Assembly (NCBI GenBank): GCA_902141825.1
Contig: CABFPG010000004.1
Coordinates: 526,829-590,828 of the forward strand
Reading direction: 5' to 3'
DNA length: 64,000 nt
DNA from: Thalassocella blandensis
GTDB taxonomy: Bacteria > Pseudomonadota > Gammaproteobacteria > Pseudomonadales > Cellvibrionaceae
Under the pieces are notes generated by a model, which searched no databases, was not told where the DNA came from, and saw nothing but the letters and a program-made list of their open reading frames with translations. Numbering within the stretch: position 1 is the stretch's first letter; each line of letters starts with the position of its first letter. This document shows positions 9,833-17,941 of the stretch, piece after piece. Position numbers and translations under genes: made by a program.

Positions 9833-9864
9833 AGTCGCGGTTCGCTTCACACTTAACCGCGACT
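9833..9864. terminator. Inverted repeat between convergent hpf and ylqF-like genes
   Basis: AGTCGCGGTT (9833-9842) pairs perfectly with AACCGCGACT (9855-9864) around a 12-base loop. It lies 15 bases after the hpf stop and could serve both convergent genes. Neither side has a strong T-run. Confidence 0.5.
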
Positions 9865-9958
9865 TACTCCCTCCCTCAGTTTTACCCCTCTTGCCGGTAA
9901 TCCTGCTCAGGTATATCGACACACATATCGGTTCAGATCGCTTTATTTGCAGCGCTTT

Positions 9959-10885
9959 TTATTTGCGACGCTTTTTCTTAAAGCTACTTAGGCGTTCCTG
10001 TTTTTTACGTTGTTTTTCCTCATCCTTTGTTCGCTGTTCACGCTTCTCTGCTTCGACCATCTCAGGTGTTTCCAAGGTAATATTTCCCAGAATTCCAGCG
10101 CGATAGTCGTTAATAAACAATTGAGAGATTTTCTTCAGGTCGACTAGACCACCGCCACCTAAACAGCCACGTTTGCGTCCGATAGTTTCAAAAAAATCCA
10201 ATTCTGTGGACGGCAATTCATCCAGCTCATAGCGTGTTTTCAGTAAGTCCGGATAAGCCGCAAGCAGATACTCGGCGGCAACAAATGCAACATCGTCATA
10301 CTCCAATGCCGTATCTTTGATGGCACCCGTAGCTGCCAGGCGGTAACTTGATTTTTCGAATTCTTGCTTGGGCCACAATATTCCGGGCGTATCAAACAAC
10401 AGTAAATCTTCGCCGACATGGACTTGTTGCTGAGTTTTTGTGACCGCCGGTTCATTCCCTGTTTTTGCGATGGTCCGTCCAGCCAGAATATTGATCAAGG
10501 TGGATTTTCCAACATTTGGGATACCCACAATCATGGCCCTGACTTTTTTAACGCTCTGCGCTCGCTCAGGCACCAGCTTATTGCACAACTCCGGAATCTG
10601 CTTGATTTTACTGGGGTCATGCATGGTCGTTGCCAGCGTTTTAACGTGCCGCTCCTGTTCCAGATATTCCTGCCAGGAACGCGTCTTCTCTTCGTCTGCC
10701 AGATCACTTTTACTCAATACTTTCACACAGGGTTTATCACCACGGATACTGGCGATCAGCGGGTTTTCACTGCTAAATGGAATTCGCGCATCGAGAATTT
10801 CAATAATCAGGTCCACTTTTGGAAGCGTTTGACGGATTTCCTTCTGCGCCTTGTGCATGTGACCTGGATACCATTGAATCGCCAT
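9959..10885 (-). CDS. Circularly permuted ribosome-biogenesis GTPase, YlqF/RbgA family
   Basis: Members act late in large-subunit assembly. The GTPase motifs appear in permuted order: LSKSDL (G4) at about 57-62, GIPNVGKST (G1) at 121-129 and DTPG (G3) near 165, the hallmark of the YlqF/YawG group. The N-terminus IQWYPGHMHKA is the conserved YlqF signature. The C-terminal 35 residues are Lys/Arg/Glu-rich and probably contact rRNA. At 308 residues it has normal family length. It is 14 bases downstream of a methyltransferase gene, so the two are probably cotranscribed. Confidence 0.9.
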   Translation of the reverse strand: MAIQWYPGHMHKAQKEIRQTLPKVDLIIEILDARIPFSSENPLIASIRGDKPCVKVLSKSDLADEEKTRSWQEYLEQERHVKTLATTMHDPSKIKQIPELCNKLVPERAQSVKKVRAMIVGIPNVGKSTLINILAGRTIAKTGNEPAVTKTQQQVHVGEDLLLFDTPGILWPKQEFEKSSYRLAATGAIKDTALEYDDVAFVAAEYLLAAYPDLLKTRYELDELPSTELDFFETIGRKRGCLGGGGLVDLKKISQLFINDYRAGILGNITLETPEMVEAEKREQRTKDEEKQRKKQERLSSFKKKRRK

Positions 10886-10899
10886 AAAAAAACCTTACT

Positions 10900-11889
10900 T
10901 TATTTTTTGTATACCAGTAGTTTTAACGCCCGTCCTTCCTCCGCTTCGGGAAAGTCCGCATTTTCCGGCAGGATCGAATGGAACTGGAATTCCGGGCAGA
11001 TAGTTTCAATTTCCTGTTTGAAGTCTTGCATCAGTACTTCCGGCGAATTCAGGCAAGCCAAAAACATTCCGCGCTCAGTCACTAGACTCTGCATACGCGT
11101 CAATAGTCGAGCATAATCTTTCGCCGCAACAAAGCTGCCTTTTTGGAAGCTTGGCGGGTCGATGATGACGATATCATACGGGCCATACTTTTTCAGTTTA
11201 CCCCATGATTTAAAAATATCATGCGCAAAAAAATGGACATCTTCCGTAGAAACGCGGGAGATATGGTGGTTCTCCCGCCCAATGGACAAAGACCTGCGAC
11301 TTAAATCAATATTGACTACTGATGATGCACCCGCCGCTTTTGCCACCACAGAAAAAGCACAGGTATAGGCAAATAAATTCAACACCCTGACATTATTGCC
11401 CTGCTCACTGAGCATTGAAACCTGCTGCTCAAGCCAGCATCGCGCTTGCTCAATATCTAGAAAATATCCCACATTCTGCGATGTGAAATTCAATTGAAAA
11501 GTTAAATCGCCCCGACGGGCGAGCAGTGTTTCAGGCTGCACTCCCCAGGGGCATTCAAACGGCGCACCAGGAAGATAACGCCGCTGAATTGTTAACGCCT
11601 GAACTGGCTTCGTATCGGACGAAACGCCTGAAGAGAACGCATCATTGAAATGCTCAATACTGGCGACAAGGTGCTGCAGTAAATCGGCTTCGACCCCGGC
11701 GGGAGGCTCCTGGTAAAAAATCACAATCACAACAGGGGAAAAATAATCGATACAACACCACTCCCACTGAGGATACGATTTTCCTCGACCATGAAACCAG
11801 CGACGACTTTGTTGAATGGCGTTTGGCTGAGCTAATAATTCCTCAAGCTTTGATTGGACCTGCTCTATTACAATTTTAATATCTGGCAT
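10900..11889 (-). CDS. Class I SAM-dependent methyltransferase, RlmI/RlmK-like
   Basis: Predicted RNA or protein methyltransferase. The 329-residue protein has SAM motif I as VLNLFAYTCAFSV, an acidic post-I strand VVNIDLSRRSL and motif IV as IIDPPSFQKGS followed by DYARLLTRM. These match the rRNA cytosine-C5/N2-guanine group (RlmI, RlmK, PF10672-like). The N-terminal half does not look like a PUA domain, so it is not a simple RlmI orthologue. The substrate is not evident; the adjacent ribosome-assembly GTPase gene suggests rRNA. Confidence 0.75.
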   Translation of the reverse strand: MPDIKIVIEQVQSKLEELLAQPNAIQQSRRWFHGRGKSYPQWEWCCIDYFSPVVIVIFYQEPPAGVEADLLQHLVASIEHFNDAFSSGVSSDTKPVQALTIQRRYLPGAPFECPWGVQPETLLARRGDLTFQLNFTSQNVGYFLDIEQARCWLEQQVSMLSEQGNNVRVLNLFAYTCAFSVVAKAAGASSVVNIDLSRRSLSIGRENHHISRVSTEDVHFFAHDIFKSWGKLKKYGPYDIVIIDPPSFQKGSFVAAKDYARLLTRMQSLVTERGMFLACLNSPEVLMQDFKQEIETICPEFQFHSILPENADFPEAEEGRALKLLVYKK

Positions 11890-11918
11890 GTGGTAGTCGT
11901 TGTTTATGTCGTCTTTAC

Positions 11919-11996
11919 GGGTGTAATAATGGCTGTGAATGTAATGGCCATGGGCGTAACAGCTCAGGGTGTAACAGTTAAGGCTGCAACAGTTAA
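11919..11996. repeat. Degenerate 15-bp tandem repeat upstream of methyltransferase gene
   Basis: Three adjacent 15-base units, GGGCGTAACAGCTCA (11952-11966), GGGTGTAACAGTTAA (11967-11981) and GGCTGCAACAGTTAA (11982-11996), share the core GTAACAG/GCAACAG. More degenerate copies run back to 11919. An open plus-strand frame starting at ATG 11929 would translate the units as pentapeptides (GVTAQ, GVTVK, AATVK). That frame overlaps the end of the next gene and has no visible ribosome binding site, so it is not called as a gene. Confidence 0.6.
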
Positions 11997-12107
11997 GAAA
12001 GTAAAGCCAATTGATATAAGCTTTATCTATTTTGCTGTCATTTCTTCAAAAAAAGTCCAGTACCATTTCACTGAAGTCAATAAAAAATGGGTGGTCGGCC
12101 AAACTGC

Positions 12108-13313
12108 TCAGGTGTCTGAATCAAGCTCAGCATGACCAACACGATACAGCACTGTATCGCGAAAACCTGTAATCACGGGAATCAGCCCTTGCCAATGCAA
12201 ATCTAATTCATCGTCGCTACTGTCAATAATCAATGGTCGAGCATCTAATGCCTGCAACTTTGTTTTCGTGGCGATCAGCCATAGATTTTCCCGTCCAACC
12301 CGGCGTAAAACATTCGGGCTAATCTGCTGATTACCCCGCCCGATAATGTGCCCCTGCCCACCAATCGCCGTGAGAATCAGGTATATTTTTCCTTGATGTG
12401 CCGCTGTAATATTTTCCAGCTGCGTTGCATTGATATCTTTCGCGATGATCTGAGTCCCATCGAAAACATCCACCCCCAATAAAGTGCTTTTCAACGCTTG
12501 AGCACTTCCACAAAGATACTCCAGCACAAAGTGGGTTGTTGAGCCCGGGGCAAATATAAACAGGGCATCGCTCTCGTGATGTATTCGCTCCTCGATGTCC
12601 TGGGCAATATCCAGCAACACCAGCTCATCCACTTCTACACCGCCCTGCTTCACATGCTGAATAAACCGAAGCTCTTGAGGAACTAGCATTTCACCGAAGT
12701 GCCGACTTCTGACAATGCCTTTTTGAAAAGCATCTTCATCAATATCTCTTACTTCTTCAGTATCCACGCTGATTAGCTCACCAAGGGCCAGGGCATTTAT
12801 GACTTGCGCTGCTGCAGACGGAGAAATGGCAAAAACCCCGGAATGCATTTTGACACCAGCGGGTATACCCAATACAGGAAACTGAGAACCCACCGCACGG
12901 CACACATCGCGCGCAGTACCATCACCACCGACAAACACCAGTACATCGATATTTTCTGCCAGAAGTTTTTGGCAGAGCATTTGACTGTGTTCGGCACGGG
13001 TGTGATCGGGAAATTGCCCATCAATACACTGGTATGTAAAATCGTGTGAAGCAAAATCCATTGCCTGCAGCGAGTCAAACCCCATGACACCACGATCGAA
13101 AACAAAGACTACATTTTCTTTAACCGTTAAAGCCTGAAAAAATTGCATTGCCCGCTTGGCTGAACGCCTCTCCACCCCCGCGTCGAGTTTTGTCGGATCT
13201 GCAGCCAAGGCGTCACTGCCTTTCATCCCCTGGGGTCCACCCAGTCCCGCATATGGATTCAATAAAAATCCAATGCGCAGTTGTCGGTGATCGAAACTGA
13301 AGTTTTTACTCAT
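12108..13313 (-). CDS. ATP-NAD kinase-like protein (COG3199 type)
   Basis: The protein resembles NAD kinase. It has an N-terminal nucleotide segment (RIGFLLNPYAGLGG), the GGDGTARDV motif of the NAD/diacylglycerol kinase fold and a following GIPAGVKMHSGVFA. The C-terminal half carries IFAPGSTTHFV and AIGGQGHIIGRGNQQISP. At about 401 residues it is longer than PpnK and fits the separate COG3199 group, whose substrate is poorly defined. The first possible start is GTG 13316; ATG 13313 is preferred. It overlaps the end of pdxB, making it the last gene of an overlapping operon. Confidence 0.8.
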   Translation of the reverse strand: MSKNFSFDHRQLRIGFLLNPYAGLGGPQGMKGSDALAADPTKLDAGVERRSAKRAMQFFQALTVKENVVFVFDRGVMGFDSLQAMDFASHDFTYQCIDGQFPDHTRAEHSQMLCQKLLAENIDVLVFVGGDGTARDVCRAVGSQFPVLGIPAGVKMHSGVFAISPSAAAQVINALALGELISVDTEEVRDIDEDAFQKGIVRSRHFGEMLVPQELRFIQHVKQGGVEVDELVLLDIAQDIEERIHHESDALFIFAPGSTTHFVLEYLCGSAQALKSTLLGVDVFDGTQIIAKDINATQLENITAAHQGKIYLILTAIGGQGHIIGRGNQQISPNVLRRVGRENLWLIATKTKLQALDARPLIIDSSDDELDLHWQGLIPVITGFRDTVLYRVGHAELDSDT

Positions 13314-14412
13314 CACCCCGAAACCCCAACTGCTTTAAGGTGTGAGCGATTGCCTGTGGGGCATTACAAATATGGAAATGAGAAAACTCTCTTCGCTGAG
13401 GATAATATTTTCGTAAGCGATCAAACGCGGCAGGCAAGTCTGATGATACAGCCAACAGCGCTTTATGGTCTTCCGACAATAGATAGGAATTTAAAATAGC
13501 AGCATGCAGGGATTTGACACACACTGGTAGCGGTTCGCCAAACGCCTTGTTTCGCACCTCATCAATTTGCTGCTGTACAAGCTGTTTTTCATGGCCCAGG
13601 AAATGACGTAGCGCCTGGTAAATCATAAATGAACCGTTTATGCGTCCCTCAAAGCTATACCCCGCAATGTGCGGAGTTCCTAAGGATACCTTTTGCAATA
13701 ACTCGCGATGAATATCGGGTTCTTTTTCCCAGACATCCAGAATTACAGTAAGATCCTGCCGCTTTTCAATGACCTTAAGCAAGGCATTATTATCAATCAC
13801 CGCTCCTCGGCCAGCATTAAGTAAAACAGCGTTCTGTTTTAAGCGGGACAATACGGCTTCGTTTAACATGTGAAAGGTTGGATGAGCGCCATCAATGGTT
13901 AATGGTGTATGCATGCACACAATATCGGCATCATATATTTCCCCAAACTCTCCCATATTCATGTCGCCATCCTGCGCCAGAAATGGATCAACACACACAC
14001 AGTGTAAGCCCAGGTACTGCAAATATTCATAGACCCTGCTACCAACATTACCGCCACCAATAATGACTGCTTTCTGATTTTCCTGAAGCCGATTCACAGT
14101 GGCCAGCGCAGCCAAAACATATTGCACAACCGCCAACGCATTGCAGCCGGGCGCACTGGCAAAGGCGATAGTATTGTCACCAAGATAATGAGTGTCCAAA
14201 TGATCTATTCCGATCGTACACGTACCAACAAACTTTACTGCGCTCCCGTGAAGAAGTTCACGATTGACATTGGTCACAGAACGGACCAGCAATACGTCTG
14301 CATCAAGCACATCCTGGTTTTGCATCTGCCTTCCAGGTAACAAATGCAAATCACCCAAAGGGGAGAACAAGTCCCTGGCAAAGGGAATATTTTCATCAGC
14401 CACTATCTTCAT
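13306..14412 (-). CDS. pdxB: Erythronate-4-phosphate dehydrogenase
   Basis: Oxidises 4-phosphoerythronate in the DXP-dependent pathway to pyridoxal phosphate. The N-terminus MKIVADENIPFA is diagnostic for PdxB. The 368-residue protein shows the D-2-hydroxyacid dehydrogenase layout: GTCTIGIDHLD, CNALAVVQYVLAAL, the NAD site VIIGGGNVGSRVYEYL, NAGRGAVIDNNALL, VWEKEPDI and TPHIAGYSFEGR with the catalytic His. A PdxB-type C-terminal dimerisation tail follows. Its ATG overlaps the stop codon of the upstream exonuclease gene (ATGA). Confidence 0.95.
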   Translation of the reverse strand: MKIVADENIPFARDLFSPLGDLHLLPGRQMQNQDVLDADVLLVRSVTNVNRELLHGSAVKFVGTCTIGIDHLDTHYLGDNTIAFASAPGCNALAVVQYVLAALATVNRLQENQKAVIIGGGNVGSRVYEYLQYLGLHCVCVDPFLAQDGDMNMGEFGEIYDADIVCMHTPLTIDGAHPTFHMLNEAVLSRLKQNAVLLNAGRGAVIDNNALLKVIEKRQDLTVILDVWEKEPDIHRELLQKVSLGTPHIAGYSFEGRINGSFMIYQALRHFLGHEKQLVQQQIDEVRNKAFGEPLPVCVKSLHAAILNSYLLSEDHKALLAVSSDLPAAFDRLRKYYPQRREFSHFHICNAPQAIAHTLKQLGFRGDE

Positions 14413-15365
14413 GTTAAATTCTTTTCTATATTTTGATAAAAACTGTCAGGAAAGCCGAGCCCTTTACTCAGCTCCACCAACTCTTCACTCAGACAAGTAC
14501 CGCGCATTACGGTATTTCCCCAGGGGATCGTTTCAGCCCCATCCCCAGTTAAGGATTTATAGGGTTCAAGCCCCACTATTTCTTCAACATCGGTGACGAT
14601 GGTAGCCAGCTGCAAACTTATGTCCACTTGTGCGCTGTAATCGAGCAGTTTCTGCTGCAAAGACTTGGCGCCGCGAATTTTAAGTGTGCTTATCGTATTG
14701 ACGTTCTGCTTGATCTCAGCCCAACTGCCAAAATGTTCGAGTAAAGCGATAGCTGTTTTTTTTCCCACACCAGGAACACCTGGAATATCGTCAATGGCAT
14801 CCCCCACCAGTGCCAGAAAATCAGCAACCTGCGCCGGCTTTACGCCGAGTTTTTCTTTAATACAGGCCGCACGTAACGGCTCATCATCGGGATAATTCCA
14901 TAGCGCGGCCTCATCACTGAACAGCAACTGGCTCAAGTCTTTATCTCTCGACAAAATGACATAGGGCACGGAATCACGAAAAGCCGTGTGCGCGAAAGTC
15001 CCAATAAGATCATCCGCTTCATAGCGTTGCGAAGCGTAGCAGGAAACGCCCATTAACTCCGTGATTCGTTTACAGGCCAGCAATTGAAAAGCCAGATCAT
15101 CATCGGGAAGCTCCCGGCTTTGTTTATACCCAGAATAGATTTCGTTGCGAAAACAAGACGTTAAACTTTCATCGAAACAGGCCACCACCCTGGCAGGTTG
15201 CTGATCTCTCAAAAACCGATACAACCACAAGGCGTAACCGTATACCGTTTCGGTTGGGCGGCCATTGGTTGCCCGCCAACGATCGGGCATGGTGAAATAG
15301 TATTTGAATATGTAAATGGAGGCATCAATGATATACAGATGCTCGCCGTTGCGCTCAATCAACAC
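14409..15365 (-). CDS. 5'-3' exonuclease (Pol I N-terminal/flap nuclease family)
   Basis: Stand-alone homologue of the 5' nuclease domain of DNA polymerase I. The 318-residue protein has YIIDASIYIFKYYF, ACFDESLTSCFRNEIY, YEADDLIGT and VILSRDKDLSQLL, which carry the metal-binding acidic residues. The helix-hairpin-helix DNA-binding segment DAIDDIPGVPGVGKKTA follows. It is somewhat longer than E. coli Xni (ExoIX) and its acidic residues look intact, so an active nuclease is plausible. It overlaps epmC by seven bases and pdxB by four. Confidence 0.88.
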   Translation of the reverse strand: MLIERNGEHLYIIDASIYIFKYYFTMPDRWRATNGRPTETVYGYALWLYRFLRDQQPARVVACFDESLTSCFRNEIYSGYKQSRELPDDDLAFQLLACKRITELMGVSCYASQRYEADDLIGTFAHTAFRDSVPYVILSRDKDLSQLLFSDEAALWNYPDDEPLRAACIKEKLGVKPAQVADFLALVGDAIDDIPGVPGVGKKTAIALLEHFGSWAEIKQNVNTISTLKIRGAKSLQQKLLDYSAQVDISLQLATIVTDVEEIVGLEPYKSLTGDGAETIPWGNTVMRGTCLSEELVELSKGLGFPDSFYQNIEKNLT

Positions 15366-15922
15366 AGCTGCTCCAAAGTATAAAGATTTTCGTCGTAAGG
15401 ATCTGGCTGCTCAAAAGCCTTTGCCAGCGCTTTAGCAAAAGCATCTGCTCGTGGCGGCAGGCCATGATGGCAATAATACAGGGTTTGCGCATGGATACTA
15501 CGGATAAACTGTTCGCTGGCCTTACAGTCTCCGTCCAAATTATCCGCACTTACCCGAAAAGGCTGTCCCGCGGCCTGGGCAAAGATCCGCTCCATGGACT
15601 GAGGTACAACTTCCACTTGTTCAAATAGCGCCTGCTGTGCAGAACTTCGCCCATCAGGTTCATACCAGTAGCCATAATCATCCAATTTGCGGCGATCTTG
15701 CCCCGCGACACACCAGTGTGCTATTTCATGAAGAGCGCTGGAGAAGTAATCCTGTGTGAAAAATATAACGTTATACTCGTACTGATCGTTTTCTGCGCGG
15801 TAAAACGGTTCGCTTTGCCCACCCTCTAACCGCGTGCGGTATTCACGCCAAAATAATGTGGAGAATATGCCTTGAAGTCGCTCTAATCGACCGCATTGAA
15901 AAAAAGTGGAATCTTTCTGCAT
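15359..15922 (-). CDS. epmC: Elongation factor P hydroxylase
   Basis: YfcM/EpmC family, which hydroxylates the beta-lysyl-lysine on translation factor EF-P. The 187-residue product carries the family's conserved core ALHEIAHWCVAGQDRR followed by DDYGYWYEPDGR, whose His and Glu residues are the predicted iron ligands. The start at ATG 15922 gives normal family length. It heads a four-gene overlapping operon (epmC, exonuclease, pdxB, NAD-kinase-like). The EF-P and EpmA/B genes are not in this window. Confidence 0.9.
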   Translation of the reverse strand: MQKDSTFFQCGRLERLQGIFSTLFWREYRTRLEGGQSEPFYRAENDQYEYNVIFFTQDYFSSALHEIAHWCVAGQDRRKLDDYGYWYEPDGRSSAQQALFEQVEVVPQSMERIFAQAAGQPFRVSADNLDGDCKASEQFIRSIHAQTLYYCHHGLPPRADAFAKALAKAFEQPDPYDENLYTLEQLC

Positions 15923-16144
15923 ATGTTGATCTAAACTTAAGAAAAGGCGCCATTATATCGCCTTTGAGGCTAGAGCATCTAACCTTCAATTCAACTTAAA
16001 GCCAACAGAGGAGCTTACAACTAATCTTTATTCGCAACGCTTGTGTTATTGCATAAGACACTATACTGTATCTCGTGGTGATCAACCCAATCACCCCTCT
16101 GGTCGCTAATCGTGGCAACCAGCAGACAACGTGGAGGTGGAATT

Positions 16145-16846
16145 ATGAAGACCTCAAATGATGGTCACACAACGGAAAACGTGATCGACCTTTTCACTGG
16201 GAGACCTTACTCCTCCCGCGACGACGCTCGCATTATTCGCTTATCCCCTGAACTAGACGGCCTTGAAATGCTTTACTCCAATGAAGTAAGTGGAGACAAG
16301 TATTTTAGCTTGAAAGTTTTGTGCTGGGCGTTACGCGCCGACGGTGAAGTGGTTGGACTCGTTCCCTGGCTGGACGATATTATCGCCTGCCCTGAAATTC
16401 GAGATCCACTTAATGGCACATTCGAAGGTTACTATGATCCAGGTATTGACGAGCTATTTGTTGAGCCGCCAATTCACAAGATTGTAGAACTGGAAACTGC
16501 TGCCGAATACTACGACTATCAATGTGAAAACCCAGACGATACCGTGCAGGAAATTCCAGATACCATCGGCACTCACGCAGTACTGTCCGATTCTGGATTT
16601 CGCAGTTTAACCCTGCAGGAAGTTGTAAGCTGGCGTTTATACAATGATGGCACTGTGTACGGAATGTTGATTGACGAGGAAAAAGTGGAGAGCACTCCTG
16701 TTTTACCGGGTGATGCCTGCCTGTACCCTGCACAATCCAACAAACATTTTAAGTACTTTTTTCAACACCATATCGCCAACAAAATTAAATCGGAGGACCC
16801 TGAAGCATTGGCTGCAATTTCGATGCTTGTTGACGAATCAAATTGA
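16145..16846 (+). CDS. Conserved hypothetical protein
   Basis: I do not recognise this family. The start ATG 16145 is supported by GGAGG at 16133-16137, seven bases upstream; the frame itself opens at 16112. The 233-residue product is acidic, has no signal peptide or membrane segment and looks cytoplasmic. Its N-terminus (TENVIDLFTGRP) and the internal SLKVLCWALRADGEVVGLVPWLDDI suggest a folded soluble domain. The pair WALRADGEVVGLVPW and WRLYNDGTVYGMLID are similar, suggesting an internal duplication of about 120 residues. A TATACT-like box lies at 16062-16067. It is monocistronic and divergent from epmC. Confidence 0.75.
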   Translation: MKTSNDGHTTENVIDLFTGRPYSSRDDARIIRLSPELDGLEMLYSNEVSGDKYFSLKVLCWALRADGEVVGLVPWLDDIIACPEIRDPLNGTFEGYYDPGIDELFVEPPIHKIVELETAAEYYDYQCENPDDTVQEIPDTIGTHAVLSDSGFRSLTLQEVVSWRLYNDGTVYGMLIDEEKVESTPVLPGDACLYPAQSNKHFKYFFQHHIANKIKSEDPEALAAISMLVDESN

Positions 16847-17092
16847 TAATCCCCGATGAGCCAGCAGGCTCCGGGAATAACTAAATTGGCGATTTGCCAA
16901 TACCCTTCACTCGACAGTGTAAGCTGAAAAAGCTTTTAACATTGACGGTGTGATTCACTCTCCCGGTCCAGGGTTCAACTTTGGATTGCAGACAAACTAC
17001 CCACTTTTGCTTACCCTTTTACCGCTTTATGTCACTCAAACTCAACAACCGCAACGCCTCGCAATTCGATTAACGTTAGCAGTGGAAAAACA

Positions 17093-17332
17093 TCAGGCGC
17101 CGGATTTCTGGATGTAAAACAACAGCAAACTCTCCTCTTCTTTTAACTCCAACAATTTATGGCCTAGAAAATCACAAAACTGCTGGATATCGCGTTTCGT
17201 GGTTGGATCTGTCGCCTTTACTTCAATAACATCGCCCGCGTTTGCATCACGCACGGCGGTGTGCAGCATCATAACCGGCTCCGGGCAGATTAACCCTTGA
17301 GCATCTACTGTGTTTTTTACCGAATAACTCAT
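17093..17332 (-). CDS. tusA: Sulfur carrier protein TusA
   Basis: Small sulfur relay protein that passes persulfide sulfur, for example toward tRNA 2-thiouridine. The 79-residue protein has the family signature DAQGLICPEPVMML, with active Cys16, and the C-terminal KATDPTTKRDIQQFCDFLGH. The frame extends to a TTG at 17344, but ATG 17332 (MSYSVKN) fits the family better. It lies upstream of a gap and divergent from the ABM gene. Confidence 0.9.
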   Translation of the reverse strand: MSYSVKNTVDAQGLICPEPVMMLHTAVRDANAGDVIEVKATDPTTKRDIQQFCDFLGHKLLELKEEESLLLFYIQKSGA

Positions 17333-17624
17333 GTCTTTACTCAACCAGGCAATTGATCAGGTTTAACACCGTCACAAAAAATAATCGTTGGGCATCATAC
17401 CAAATTTCTTTGCTGCAAAAACCGTTAACCTGATGATCGCCGCCTTAACGACGGCTCCCGCAGTTTGGTATGCGACACCCTGAACACACAGCAGAAGAAA
17501 GCCCATTTTTAAGTGGTTCTCACTCCCTGCAAACGCCTGTCAAATTTCAAACGCATACGGTATATTGTCGATCCAATTTTAATAATGAAAAGACAGCCAA
17601 TTGGCACTCACTGGCGAGAGAATC

Positions 17625-17906
17625 ATGATTCACGTACTCATCGAACGACATATTGCGGAAGGCATGCTAAGCACCTATGAGGCACTGTCCCGCTCAGGTT
17701 TACAACAAACCTACTCCGTTGCAGGATTTATATCAGGCGAAACCTTTGCCAACACAAGCGATGAACACCACCGTTTTGTACTCGGCAAATGGAAGACTCA
17801 AAAAGACTGGGTTCGCTGGTACCAAAGTGCTGAACGCATGGAAATTATGAACAAAATTAACCCGGCATTAACAGGCCCGGAAAAGATTTTAATTCTCGAA
17901 AATTAA
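17625..17906 (+). CDS. Antibiotic biosynthesis monooxygenase (ABM)-domain protein
   Basis: The 93-residue protein begins MIHVLIERHIAEGMLSTYEAL and has a dimeric alpha-beta barrel (ABM) layout: strand, helix, the strand VAGFISGETFAN, RFVLGKWKTQKDWVRW and a C-terminal helix. The family includes small monooxygenases and heme-degrading enzymes as well as proteins of unknown role, so substrate cannot be assigned. ATG 17625 is chosen over an in-frame TTG at 17601 because of GAGAG just upstream and family length. Confidence 0.78.
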   Translation: MIHVLIERHIAEGMLSTYEALSRSGLQQTYSVAGFISGETFANTSDEHHRFVLGKWKTQKDWVRWYQSAERMEIMNKINPALTGPEKILILEN

Positions 17907-17941
17907 AATCAATCGCCGGCCAAGAATTTTGCTTGCCCGGC

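Noticed and set aside
11919..11996. CRISPR-like array
   Set aside because: Units are 15 bases, adjacent without spacers and degenerate; there are no cas genes in the window.
11854..12135. Plus-strand 93-codon frame over the 15-bp repeats
   Set aside because: It overlaps the starts or ends of both neighbouring genes on the opposite strand and lacks a ribosome site; the repeat alone explains its regular peptide.
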